From positions 487,786-551,785 of the forward strand of contig JBAOID010000031.1 of NCBI GenBank assembly GCA_037045435.1: 64,000 bases of DNA. Direction: 5' to 3'. A program made the translations under genes and the position numbers. Shown here in pieces: positions 8,988 to 16,910 of the stretch. Position 1 is the stretch's first letter. Each line of letters starts with the position of its first letter. This DNA comes from CBDUEF01 sp018063485 (lineage in GTDB: Bacteria > Pseudomonadota > Alphaproteobacteria > Rhodobacterales > Rhodobacteraceae). The notes under the pieces were generated by a model. The model did no database searches and was not told where the DNA came from. It saw only the letters and a list, made by a program, of their open reading frames with translations.

Positions 8988-10076
8988 ATGATCAACAACG
9001 ATGATGGCCGCACATCCGCCAAGGTGACGCGGCGGGGCTTCACTCAGATGGCGCTGATGCTGATGGGAACCTCTGTGCTGGCGCTGCGCGGATCACCGCT
9101 GCGCGCCGAAGGTGGGCAACTGGTTTTTGTCAACTGGGGCGGCGACGCGGGCACTGCCTATGACAAGGCCTATGGCGCGCCCTTCAAGGCTGCCACCGGC
9201 ATTGAGGTGAAACAAGACGGCTCTGGTCCGACCGAAGGCGCGATTGCTGCCCAGATCGAAAGTGGCAAACCAAGCTGGGACATCGTGGATGTGGATCCTT
9301 TCTCGGCTGAAACGCTGGGCAAAAAGGGCATGATGGAGCCGATTGATTACACCATCGTCGACAAGACCAAGATGCGCGAGGGCTTTGTCTGGGAATATTC
9401 GGCCTCGTCCTATTTCTTCTCTTATATCATCGCCTATGACGCCAAGAAATACGGTGACACTCCGCCAACCAGCATGGCCGATTTCTTTGATATGGAGAAA
9501 TTCCCCGGCAAGCGCGCCATGTATAAATGGGGTTCGGGGATGTGGGAGGCTCTGCTTCTGGGCGATGGCGTTGCCGCAGCCGACCTCTACCCGCTGGATA
9601 TCGATCGGGCACATAAAAAGCTGGCAGCGTTCAAGGACAATGTTGTGGCCTTTTGGGGCGGCGGCTCGGAAAGCCAGTCTCTGCTGTTGAACGGCGATGC
9701 TTCGATGGCGCTGATCTGGTCCACCCGCGCGCGCCTGATCGAAGAGGATTCCAAAGGGGACGTGAAGTTCATCTGGAACCAAGGGCTGGTCTCACCGGGG
9801 GCAATGGGCGTGCTGAAAGGCAATCCGGGCGGCAAAGACAACGCAATGAAGTTCATCGCCGCAGCACAGGATCCTGCCGAACAGCTCGTCATGTTCGACA
9901 TGCTGGGGCAAGGGCCTGCCAACCCGGCAACCGATGCGTTGATCCCGGCGGATGCGGCGCGGTTCAACCCGGTGGACCCGGCCAATTTCGCGGTGCAGGT
10001 GCCGCTGAACATGGCTTGGTATGAAGAACATTACGGTGCGGCGCTGGACGAATACCTCAAGATCATCTCGGCTTGA
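8988..10076 (+). CDS. Extracellular solute-binding protein, PotD-like, with Tat-type signal
   Basis: A 362-residue binding protein of the spermidine/putrescine group (SBP_bac_8-like). The N-terminus has RRGFTQMALMLMGTS, a twin-arginine signal, followed by cleavage near residue 40. The mature part opens LVFVNWGGDAGTAYDKAY, a signature of this family, and IAQIESGKPSWDIVDVD-type text follows. A strong AAGGGAGAGA site precedes the ATG. It delivers the solute to the two permeases encoded just downstream. A perfect hairpin separates it from them. A cationic amine is the likely ligand class from family membership, not from any residue I can verify. Confidence 0.88.
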   Translation: MINNDDGRTSAKVTRRGFTQMALMLMGTSVLALRGSPLRAEGGQLVFVNWGGDAGTAYDKAYGAPFKAATGIEVKQDGSGPTEGAIAAQIESGKPSWDIVDVDPFSAETLGKKGMMEPIDYTIVDKTKMREGFVWEYSASSYFFSYIIAYDAKKYGDTPPTSMADFFDMEKFPGKRAMYKWGSGMWEALLLGDGVAAADLYPLDIDRAHKKLAAFKDNVVAFWGGGSESQSLLLNGDASMALIWSTRARLIEEDSKGDVKFIWNQGLVSPGAMGVLKGNPGGKDNAMKFIAAAQDPAEQLVMFDMLGQGPANPATDALIPADAARFNPVDPANFAVQVPLNMAWYEEHYGAALDEYLKIISA

Positions 10077-10082
10077 CACCAC

Positions 10083-10109
10083 TTGCCCCGGCCGCACAGG
10101 CCGGGGCAA
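10083..10109 (+). promoter_or_regulatory. Intercistronic hairpin behind the PotD-like gene
   Basis: TTGCCCCGGCC (10083-10093) pairs perfectly with GGCCGGGGCAA (10099-10109) around a 5-base loop, an 11-base-pair stem. There is no T-run after it, so read-through into the permease genes is expected. It parallels the hairpin behind the Liv-type binding-protein gene. Confidence 0.65.
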
Positions 10110-10126
10110 CCCCTTGAAAGACACCC

Positions 10127-10951
10127 ATGAACCGACTTCCCCGCGCTTTTTTGCTGCTTGGCCCGCTCCTGTTGTTTCTGGGGCTGACCTATATTGTGCC
10201 GTTTCTGGGCATCATGCGTTGGAGCCTGACCATGCCCGAGCCGGGGCTGGGGCAATATGCAACAGTGCTCAACGATCCGTTGATCCTGTCGGTTTTCCTG
10301 CGCACCCTGCGCATCTGCCTGGCCGTTACGCTGTTTTCCGTGGTCGGGGGCTATATCGTTACCCTGCTGTGGATCAGAGGCGGGCCGGTCCAGCGGTTGG
10401 TGATGGAGATGTGCATCCTGATCCCGTTCTGGATTTCGCTGTTGACCCGCGCTTTCGGCTGGCTGGCGCTGTTATCAAACCGCGGCATTCTGAACGGCTG
10501 GCTGGAAAGCCTGGGCGTGATCTCGGAACCACTGACCATGGTGCGCAATGAATTCGGCGTGATCGTCGGCATGACGCATTTTCTCATCCCCTTCGCGGTG
10601 TTCCCGCTGGCCACCGCCATGCGCAATCTCGATGAGCGCGTGTTGCTGGCCGCGCGCGGCATGGGCGCGGGCCGGGCGCGGGTTTTCTGGCAGGTGTTCA
10701 TGCCGATGACCGCCTCAGGCATCTTGGGTGCGGCGCTGGTGGTTTTCGTGTTTGCACTGGGATTCTTCGTGACCCCGGCGATCCTTGGCGGTGGACGCAG
10801 CGTGATGGTGGCCGAGTTGATCTATCTCTACATCTTCCAGAATCCGAATTGGGGACTCGCCGCTGCGATCAGCGTGATCCTGATGCTGGTGGTGGGCGGG
10901 CTGATGGCGCTGTTGATGCGCGTGGCCAATCCGAAAGGGGCGGGGCAATGA
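10127..10951 (+). CDS. ABC importer permease, PotB-like
   Basis: A 274-residue inner-membrane permease with about six transmembrane segments. The EAA loop with the ATPase contact reads AARGMGAGRARVFWQVFMPM near residues 177-196, as in PotB. It opens with a hydrophobic anchor LLLGPLLLFLGLTYIVPF, which fixes the ATG at 10127. The stop overlaps the ATG of the next permease by four bases (ATGA), so the two subunits are translationally coupled and made in equal amounts. Confidence 0.9.
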   Translation: MNRLPRAFLLLGPLLLFLGLTYIVPFLGIMRWSLTMPEPGLGQYATVLNDPLILSVFLRTLRICLAVTLFSVVGGYIVTLLWIRGGPVQRLVMEMCILIPFWISLLTRAFGWLALLSNRGILNGWLESLGVISEPLTMVRNEFGVIVGMTHFLIPFAVFPLATAMRNLDERVLLAARGMGAGRARVFWQVFMPMTASGILGAALVVFVFALGFFVTPAILGGGRSVMVAELIYLYIFQNPNWGLAAAISVILMLVVGGLMALLMRVANPKGAGQ

Positions 10952-11769
10952 TCAAGCGCCCGGGCCTTGTCGTCACCAGCTTGGCGGCTCTGATGGCGGT
11001 TTTCCTGCTGATGCCGCTGATTGCGGTGATTCCGGTGTCTTTCACCCCCGAGCGCTATCTTTCGGTGCCAACGGATGAATGGTCGCTGCGCCACTATCGC
11101 ACCTTGATCGAAAACCCGGCCTGGGGTCAGGCGGTCTGGCTTTCGTTGCGCATCGGCGCGCTGAGCGCGGCCCTGTCCACGGCGCTGGCGCTGGCGTTCA
11201 GCCTGGGCATCTGGTTATTGCGGCCGCGCTTTGCCGGGCTGATGATGGGGATTGCGCTGTTGCCGATGGTGGCCCCGCCGGTGGTTTCGGCGCTGACGCT
11301 GTATTTCTTCCTGATCTCGCTCAGCGGCTATAACAGCATCCTGGCCTATGACACCTTTGCCGGCGTTGTACTGGCCCATGCGGTGATGAGCGTGCCTTTT
11401 GCTGTGGTGATGATCACCGTGGCCCTTAGTCAGATCGACCGGCGCATTGATCTGGCGGCCCGCGCGATGGGGGCTGGCCTTGGCACACGGATTTTTCGGG
11501 TGATCCTGCCCAATATCCGCTTTGGCGTGATGGTGGCGTTCTTTCTCGCCTTCATGCTGTCTTGGGAGGAAATCGGCGTCACGATCTTTATCACCTCGGT
11601 CAACGTCGCCACCCTGCCCCGCATGATGTGGATGGGTCTGCGCGACAACATCGACCCGGCAATCGCGGCCATTTCCGTGGTGCTGATTGTTCTGGTCATC
11701 AGCGCCATCCTGATGCGGACAGCCGCCCAGGCCATGATGCGCCGCATCACCGCAAGCAAAGGCGTTTAA
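10948..11769 (+). CDS. ABC importer permease, PotC-like
   Basis: A 273-residue permease with six predicted helices. The EAA loop reads LAARAMGAGLGTRIFRVILP near residues 168-187. The start is the ATG at 10948 that overlaps the preceding stop; longer upstream frames lie within the PotB-like gene. With the PotA-, PotD- and PotB-like proteins it completes a four-subunit importer. Downstream the genome switches to genes on the opposite strand across a 70-base gap. Confidence 0.9.
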   Translation: MIKRPGLVVTSLAALMAVFLLMPLIAVIPVSFTPERYLSVPTDEWSLRHYRTLIENPAWGQAVWLSLRIGALSAALSTALALAFSLGIWLLRPRFAGLMMGIALLPMVAPPVVSALTLYFFLISLSGYNSILAYDTFAGVVLAHAVMSVPFAVVMITVALSQIDRRIDLAARAMGAGLGTRIFRVILPNIRFGVMVAFFLAFMLSWEEIGVTIFITSVNVATLPRMMWMGLRDNIDPAIAAISVVLIVLVISAILMRTAAQAMMRRITASKGV

Positions 11770-11839
11770 CTCGCTGCACCACAGCTTGCACTTGCCCGAA
11801 GGCGCAAATTTGTGGCCCGAGCGCCTCGGCGCAGCAGTT

Positions 11840-12625
11840 TCAGGCAAAACGCTGGATCATGGTCCAGCCCCCCAGCGCAAAGGCCAGGGCCGTGGCCAGA
11901 TAGGCCCCAAGACACAAAAACGCGCGTCGCGGGCTCATTGGCCGCTGGCGGCGCAACAGGGTTTCCGATTGCCGCAAGCCTTGCCAGCCCATCATCACAA
12001 AGAACAGCAGGAAATATGACCGCGTGAGCAGCGCCAACCCCACCGCAAACACCGTCAGCGCAAGATTGGCCTGCCGCAGCCGCTTTGGCGCAAAGCTGAC
12101 GGCCAAAAGCTGCACCAGCTTGCCGCCATCGAGCGGATAGACCGGCAAGAGATTGAAGAAATTCACCGCCGCCAGCACAAGGCCCAGAATATAAAGGAAA
12201 TTCCCCAAAGCCAGCGAATACCCCCCCACCAGCAACGACACCGAAAACGCCAGCGCCATCGGGGCCAGACAAATCGCAGGGCCCATCAGGGTGATGAAGA
12301 AGTCGGCCTCATGGCTGGCGGGCATGCGATCCGAGATTGCTACGCCGCCAAACAGCGGGATCAGCCGGAACCGCGCATCGCTATGGCCGCAGACCCGAAA
12401 TGCCGCCACATGGCCAAATTCATGGATCACCACCATCAGGATCAGCGCCGCGCCAAACTGGGTACCATAGAAATACCCCGCCGCCAGCACCGCCAGCGCG
12501 CCCATTGCCAGGCCCTGCAACTCGATGCCCACCACTTGCAGGCCCCGGCCCGGCCCGACAAAACCGCCTTGCAGCGTGCGCCAGGTACCCCAGCACAGCA
12601 CAAGGGCCAAGCTCAACTCGATCAT
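11840..12625 (-). CDS. Site-2 protease family (M50) membrane metallopeptidase
   Basis: A 261-residue polytopic membrane protein with both zinc signatures of M50 peptidases: IHEFGHVAAF (HExxH) near residue 68 and LLPVYPLDGGK near residue 160, the LDG motif that supplies the third ligand. It has about six hydrophobic segments and no PDZ domain, so it resembles the short M50 group rather than RseP. Relatives cleave membrane-embedded substrates. It starts three bases after the fabI stop and probably shares that transcript. Target unknown. Confidence 0.8.
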   Translation of the reverse strand: MIELSLALVLCWGTWRTLQGGFVGPGRGLQVVGIELQGLAMGALAVLAAGYFYGTQFGAALILMVVIHEFGHVAAFRVCGHSDARFRLIPLFGGVAISDRMPASHEADFFITLMGPAICLAPMALAFSVSLLVGGYSLALGNFLYILGLVLAAVNFFNLLPVYPLDGGKLVQLLAVSFAPKRLRQANLALTVFAVGLALLTRSYFLLFFVMMGWQGLRQSETLLRRQRPMSPRRAFLCLGAYLATALAFALGGWTMIQRFA

Positions 12626-12628
12626 CGG

Positions 12629-13417
12629 CTACAGATTGTCCTGCTGCGGCATTCCCAGCACATGATAGCCGCTATCCACATGCACAATCTCGCCGGATGT
12701 GCATTTGCCGTAGTCCGAACACAGATAGACAGCGGTGCCGCCAATGGCCTCAAGTGTCGCGTTAGACCGCATCGGCGCATTCGCCTCGGTGTGGCGGAAG
12801 GTGGCGCGCGCGCCGCCAATAGCCGCCCCTGCAAGGGTTTTCATCGGGCCGGGGCTGATCGCATTGACGCGAATTTGCTGCGGGCCCAGATCATTGGCCA
12901 GATAGCGGGTGGCCGATTCCAGCGCCGCCTTGGCCACGCCCATCACATTGTAATTCGGGGTCACCCGGTTCGATCCGCCATAGGTCAGGGTGATCAGGCA
13001 GCCGCCATTTGGCATCATTTCCGATGCCCGCCGCGCTACGTCAATGAAACTGAAACACGAAATCGCCAACGAATTGGTGAAATTGCCGCGCGTGGTGTTG
13101 ATGAAACGACCCGTCAGTTCGTTCTTGTCCGAAAAGGCGATGGCATGGATCAGGAAATCCATCGTGCCCCAGCGGTCCTTCAACTGGTCAAAACAGCCGT
13201 TCAGACTGTCATCATTGGTCACATCGACATCAACCAGGAAATCGCTGCCAACGCTTGCCGCCAGAGGCTCCACCCGCTTGCCGAACGCTGCCCCCTGATA
13301 GGAAAACGCCAGTTCCGCGCCTTCGGCCGCAAGGGCATTTGCGATACCCCATGCGATAGAGCGTTCGTTTGCAACCCCCATGACAAGCCCGCGCTTGCCC
13401 TTCATCAAATCAGCCAT
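12629..13417 (-). CDS. fabI: Enoyl-[acyl-carrier-protein] reductase (NADH)
   Basis: A 262-residue short-chain dehydrogenase/reductase of the FabI class. It reduces trans-2-enoyl-ACP to acyl-ACP in the last step of each fatty acid elongation round. Visible features: the N-terminal KGLVMGV-type nucleotide site MKGKRGLVMGVANERSIAWG, the catalytic tyrosine and lysine in PNYNVMGVAKAALE near residues 156-170 (Y-x6-K), and RVNAISPGPMKTLAG near 195. Length matches E. coli FabI (262). It is the third gene of fabA-fabB-fabI, 14 bases behind fabB. Confidence 0.96.
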   Translation of the reverse strand: MADLMKGKRGLVMGVANERSIAWGIANALAAEGAELAFSYQGAAFGKRVEPLAASVGSDFLVDVDVTNDDSLNGCFDQLKDRWGTMDFLIHAIAFSDKNELTGRFINTTRGNFTNSLAISCFSFIDVARRASEMMPNGGCLITLTYGGSNRVTPNYNVMGVAKAALESATRYLANDLGPQQIRVNAISPGPMKTLAGAAIGGARATFRHTEANAPMRSNATLEAIGGTAVYLCSDYGKCTSGEIVHVDSGYHVLGMPQQDNL

Positions 13418-13431
13418 AATGTCTCTCTGGA

Positions 13432-14661
13432 TCAGGATTTGTATTTGCTCATGACCAGGGTGGCATTGGTGCCGCCAAAGCCGAAGGAATTGGAGAGAAC
13501 CGTGTCAAGTTCGACATTCTCGCGCAGCGTGGTGACGATCTCTGCGGGATCAAGCGCCGGGTCCAGCGTGGTGACATTGGCAGAGGCTGCAATGAAATTG
13601 CCTTGCATCATCAACAGACTATAGATCGCCTCATGCACACCGGTCGCGCCCAGGCTATGCCCGGTCAGCGATTTGGTCGAAGCAACGGGCGGGGTTGATC
13701 CCCTGCCCCAAACCCTGCGAATCGCCTCCATCTCGACAACATCGCCAACCATGGTCGAAGTGCCGTGCGAGTTGATGTAATCCACATGGCGGCCCTCGGG
13801 CAGGGTGGCAATCGCCAGCCGCATCGAGCGCTCACCACCCTCGCCCGAGGGGGCGACCATATCATAGCCGTCGGATGTGGCACCGTAGCCGGTAACCTCG
13901 CCGTAGATTTTCGCCCCGCGCGCCAGCGCGTGGGAAAGCTCCTCCAGCACCACAACCCCGCCGCCGCCCGCAATCACAAAGCCGTCGCGGGTGGCATCAT
14001 AGGTGCGGCTGGCCGTGGTCGGGGTGTCATTGTATTTCGACGACATCGCGCCCATCGCGTCAAACAGGCAAGATAGTGTCCAATCGAGTTCCTCGCCACC
14101 ACCGGCAAACACGATATCTTGCTTGCCCATCTGGATAAGTTCAGTGCCGTTGCCGATGCAATGGGCAGAGGTCGAACAGGCCGAGGTGATCGAATAATTC
14201 ACCCCCTTGATCTTGAAGGGCGTGGCCAGACAGGCCGAATTGGTCGAGGACATGCAGCGCGTGACCATGAAAGGCCCCATCTTCTTGGGCGCGCCCTTTT
14301 CAATCACAAGGCGGTGCGCTTCAAAGAAATTGGACGTCGAAGGCCCGCCAGATCCCATGATCAGGCCCGCACGAGGGTTGGAAACCTCGGCCTCGGTCAG
14401 ACCGGAATCGGCGATGGCCTGCTGCATCGCCAGAAAGTTATAGGCCGCACCTGGCCCCATGAACCGCAGATCGCGCTTGTCGATATGCTCGGCAAGATCA
14501 ATTTGCGGCATTCCGTGGATCTGGCTGCGAAAGCCGTGTTCGGCATATTCGGGCGCAAAAACGATGCCGGATTTGCCCGCACGAAGCGAGGCTTCCACCT
14601 CGGCGGCATTGTTGCCGATCGACGAGATGATGCCTATTCCGGTGATGACGACGCGGCGCAT
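13432..14661 (-). CDS. fabB: 3-oxoacyl-[acyl-carrier-protein] synthase I
   Basis: A 409-residue condensing enzyme (KAS I). The Cys-His-His triad is visible: Cys in SITSACSTSAHCIG near residue 163, His in NSHGTSTMVGD near 298, and His in KSLTGHSLGATG near 333. It opens MRRVVITGIGIISSIGNN and ends NATLVMSKY, both standard. Together with FabA it branches synthesis into unsaturated fatty acids: FabA isomerises the 10-carbon intermediate and FabB elongates the cis product. It starts 31 bases after the fabA stop. Confidence 0.96.
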   Translation of the reverse strand: MRRVVITGIGIISSIGNNAAEVEASLRAGKSGIVFAPEYAEHGFRSQIHGMPQIDLAEHIDKRDLRFMGPGAAYNFLAMQQAIADSGLTEAEVSNPRAGLIMGSGGPSTSNFFEAHRLVIEKGAPKKMGPFMVTRCMSSTNSACLATPFKIKGVNYSITSACSTSAHCIGNGTELIQMGKQDIVFAGGGEELDWTLSCLFDAMGAMSSKYNDTPTTASRTYDATRDGFVIAGGGGVVVLEELSHALARGAKIYGEVTGYGATSDGYDMVAPSGEGGERSMRLAIATLPEGRHVDYINSHGTSTMVGDVVEMEAIRRVWGRGSTPPVASTKSLTGHSLGATGVHEAIYSLLMMQGNFIAASANVTTLDPALDPAEIVTTLRENVELDTVLSNSFGFGGTNATLVMSKYKS

Positions 14662-14692
14662 GGCGCACTCCTTGCTAATGGGTCGACGCGGG

Positions 14693-15202
14693 TCAGCTTT
14701 CCGACAGCGCGACTTTCATATCCTTGACGATGTAGATCACATCGCCGTCGGCCTCAACAATTCCGTCAGCAACACCCATGGTCAATCGACGGGTTTGCAA
14801 CGCCTTGGTGAAATTGACGCGGTAGGTCAACAGCTTGCGATCCGGGCGCACCATTCCTGTCAGCTTGACTTCGCCGACGCCCAGCGCATAGCCACGCCCC
14901 TGCCAGCCGCGCCAACCCAGATTAAATCCGGTCAACTGCCACAGCCCATCAAGGCCAAGGCACCCCGGCATGATCGGATTGCCGGGGAAATGGCAGTCGA
15001 AAAACCACAAATCCGGCGTGATGTCGAATTCGGCGACCACATGGCCCTTGCCATGTTCACCGCCATCGCCCGAAATTTCGGTGATGCGGTCCATCATCAG
15101 CATCGGCGGCGCGGGAAGCTGCGCATTGCCGGGCCCGAACAACTCGCCGCGCGCGCATTTCAGAAGATCGTTCTTGTCGAACGAAGTTGGAAAACCGCTC
15201 AT
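14693..15202 (-). CDS. fabA: 3-hydroxydecanoyl-[acyl-carrier-protein] dehydratase/isomerase
   Basis: A 169-residue protein that dehydrates 3-hydroxydecanoyl-ACP and isomerises the product to the cis-3 form. The hot-dog fold signature WFFDCHFPGNPIMPGCLGLD carries the catalytic His; the Asp follows in the same stretch. E. coli FabA is 172 residues. The start is the ATG at 15202, giving MSGFPTSFDKNDLLKCARGE; a much longer frame upstream overlaps the divergent irr gene and is not used. The 126-base gap to irr must carry both promoters. Confidence 0.96.
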   Translation of the reverse strand: MSGFPTSFDKNDLLKCARGELFGPGNAQLPAPPMLMMDRITEISGDGGEHGKGHVVAEFDITPDLWFFDCHFPGNPIMPGCLGLDGLWQLTGFNLGWRGWQGRGYALGVGEVKLTGMVRPDRKLLTYRVNFTKALQTRRLTMGVADGIVEADGDVIYIVKDMKVALSES

Positions 15203-15328
15203 CCCTGCCCTGCCCTCCCGCAGATTGTCTTCATCCAAGCTGTAACACCCCACGCAAAGGGCGCGCAAGGGCGCGAGCCACCGGGTTTTTGTTTGAAATT
15301 GGCGCGCGCAGCCCTTTATATAGGGGGG

Positions 15329-15760
15329 ATGCGAATAGAAGGGCTGATAACAGTGATGGAACAGCGGTTGACGGCCTGGCTTGCACGGGGCGATTTGCGC
15401 CCGACGCGGCAGCGGCTGGCGCTGGCCGAGCTTTTGGTGGGCGACGGGCAAGACCGGCATGTCACAGCCGAAGGGCTTTATGCCGCCGCCGAGGCCGCCG
15501 GGGAAAAGGTCAGCCTTGCCACGGTTTACAATACCCTGCGCGCTTTTTGTCTGGCCGGTTTGGTCAATGAGGTGGTGGTCGATGGCAACCGCTGTTATTT
15601 CGATACCCGTCTTGATGATCATCCACATTTCTACTGGGAAGACAGCCACGAATTGACGGATGCGCCGGGCAGGGATTTGCAGGTTGTCGGTCTGCCGGAT
15701 ATCCCCGACGGAATGGATATCTCGCGCGTCGATGTGGTGATCCGACTCAAACGCGTCTGA
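15329..15760 (+). CDS. irr: Iron response regulator, Fur family
   Basis: A 143-residue Fur-superfamily regulator. The winged helix includes LRPTRQRLALAELL and KVSLATVYNTLRAFCLAGLV. The metal/heme-sensing region reads RCYFDTRLDDHPHFYWEDS, where rhizobial Irr has HHH; here it is HPH. There is no N-terminal Cys-Pro heme regulatory motif. Divergence from fabA is the usual place for irr in Rhodobacterales, which supports Irr over Fur, Zur or PerR. An internal ATG at 15356 would give 134 residues and is an equally possible start. Expected role: repression of iron uptake or heme genes according to heme status. Confidence 0.85.
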   Translation: MRIEGLITVMEQRLTAWLARGDLRPTRQRLALAELLVGDGQDRHVTAEGLYAAAEAAGEKVSLATVYNTLRAFCLAGLVNEVVVDGNRCYFDTRLDDHPHFYWEDSHELTDAPGRDLQVVGLPDIPDGMDISRVDVVIRLKRV

Positions 15761-16187
15761 CCGAAAAACTGCGGCACAAAAGGACCGCCGCGACACTCGT
15801 TACCGTAAACCCTTGTTTTGGCAGCAGAGCCGGGGTCGTCATGGATATCAAGGCTGCTGCCGCGCATCGTGGCCGACAGATGGTCGCCCGACAACGCCGT
15901 CAGGTTGAAATAGCCGTCCTTTGCGGCCCGCGCCTTTTCTTGCCATCTGTGCGGTGGTGCAATGCCCTGTCACAACATACGCCGTCGAAATCCCTGGTCA
16001 GCATCAACTTCGTTTCGGTCGTCAAGAGCGTTTCAACCGTACCATCGGGCAGCGCCTCAAAGGTTGCGATCACCGGTTTACGCCGATCAGCGGGCTGGGC
16101 TTGTCTCACACCCTTGATCACGAAGCGGGGTAAAAAGGCGCGAGGTCAGGCCAACCAACTGGGCTGGAATCTCTATCGCAGCATCAC
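15757..16187 (-). pseudogene. Unrecognised protein, apparently frameshifted
   Basis: The 427 bases between irr and the alpha/beta hydrolase carry no intact gene, but the minus strand gives three protein-like segments in different frames. They run EIPAQLVGLTSRLFTPLR (about 16165-16110), RRKPVIATFEALPDGTVETL onward (about 16085-15935), and DGYFNLTALSGDHLSATMRG onward (about 15920-15760). Joining them needs single-base removals, as in the other broken genes here, and one more near 15757 would give a stop immediately beside irr. I do not recognise the family and cannot fix a start. It could also be a decayed remnant. Confidence 0.35.
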
Positions 16188-16910
16188 CTATCGCAGCATC
16201 ACCGGGCCGTTCAAAAAGGCCTCGATCGCATCGCCAACGGCTTCGGGCTGCTCAAGGCTGGCAAGGTGACCGCAATCGGCAATCACCGACAATTTGCCAT
16301 AGGGCATCAGATTCGCCGTGAATTCCTGCCGCCGCATCGGCACCAGGGGATCAGCGTCACCCGAAATCACCAGCGCAGGCAGTTTCACCCGGCGCATGGT
16401 TTTCTGTTGATCGGGCCGGCGTTGCAAGGCGCGCGACTGACGCAGGAAAACCCCTTCGCCAAGCCCCAGCGCCATATCGCCCACCAGCGCCAGAATCTCG
16501 TCACGCCAGGGGCTGTCTGCAATCGCCGAGGGCGGGATTTCCTCGCGCATCGCCTCGGCCAGCCGTCCCGAGCGGGCGGCAACCATGCGTGCCTCACGCG
16601 CAGCGGCAATCTGCGGAGCCTCGGCCAGCGGATCGGTGGCCATCAGCACCACGCGGGTAACGCGATCAGGCGCGCGGCGGATCAGATCCAGGGCGACATC
16701 ACCGCCAAGACCATGGCCAAGCAGCGCAAATCTCGGCGGAAGCCCCGCCTGTATGGCGTCACTCATCTGCTCAACGGTATCGCCGGTGGTCGGCAGCGCG
16801 ATATGCAGCGGGCGCCCGGACCCAAGCCGGACAATCTGCGGCAGAAACAGCCGGGCGTCAGACATCAATCCGGGGATCAGGACCAGCGGTTCGGGCGGGC
16901 TCACGGACAT
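16188..16910 (-). CDS. Alpha/beta hydrolase with Gly in place of the nucleophile Ser
   Basis: A 240-residue alpha/beta hydrolase fold protein. It has LVLIPGLMSDARLF (oxyanion region), then FALLGHGLGGDVALDLI near residue 85 where the family has GHSLGG, the acid in VISGDADPLVP, and the His in ADCGHLASLEQPE. The nucleophile position is glycine (codon GGT, one transition from AGT Ser), so as written the triad is incomplete. Either it is a non-catalytic homologue or the base is wrong. Its start overlaps the end of the upstream hydrolase gene by 10 bases, so the two are co-translated. Substrate unknown. Confidence 0.8.
   Translation of the reverse strand: MSVSPPEPLVLIPGLMSDARLFLPQIVRLGSGRPLHIALPTTGDTVEQMSDAIQAGLPPRFALLGHGLGGDVALDLIRRAPDRVTRVVLMATDPLAEAPQIAAAREARMVAARSGRLAEAMREEIPPSAIADSPWRDEILALVGDMALGLGEGVFLRQSRALQRRPDQQKTMRRVKLPALVISGDADPLVPMRRQEFTANLMPYGKLSVIADCGHLASLEQPEAVGDAIEAFLNGPVMLR

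Noticed and set aside
12311..13624. A 437-codon open frame antisense to fabI and the M50 gene
   Set aside because: Its translation has the His/Gln/Arg-rich look of antisense reading in GC-rich DNA, and both sense genes are firmly identified.
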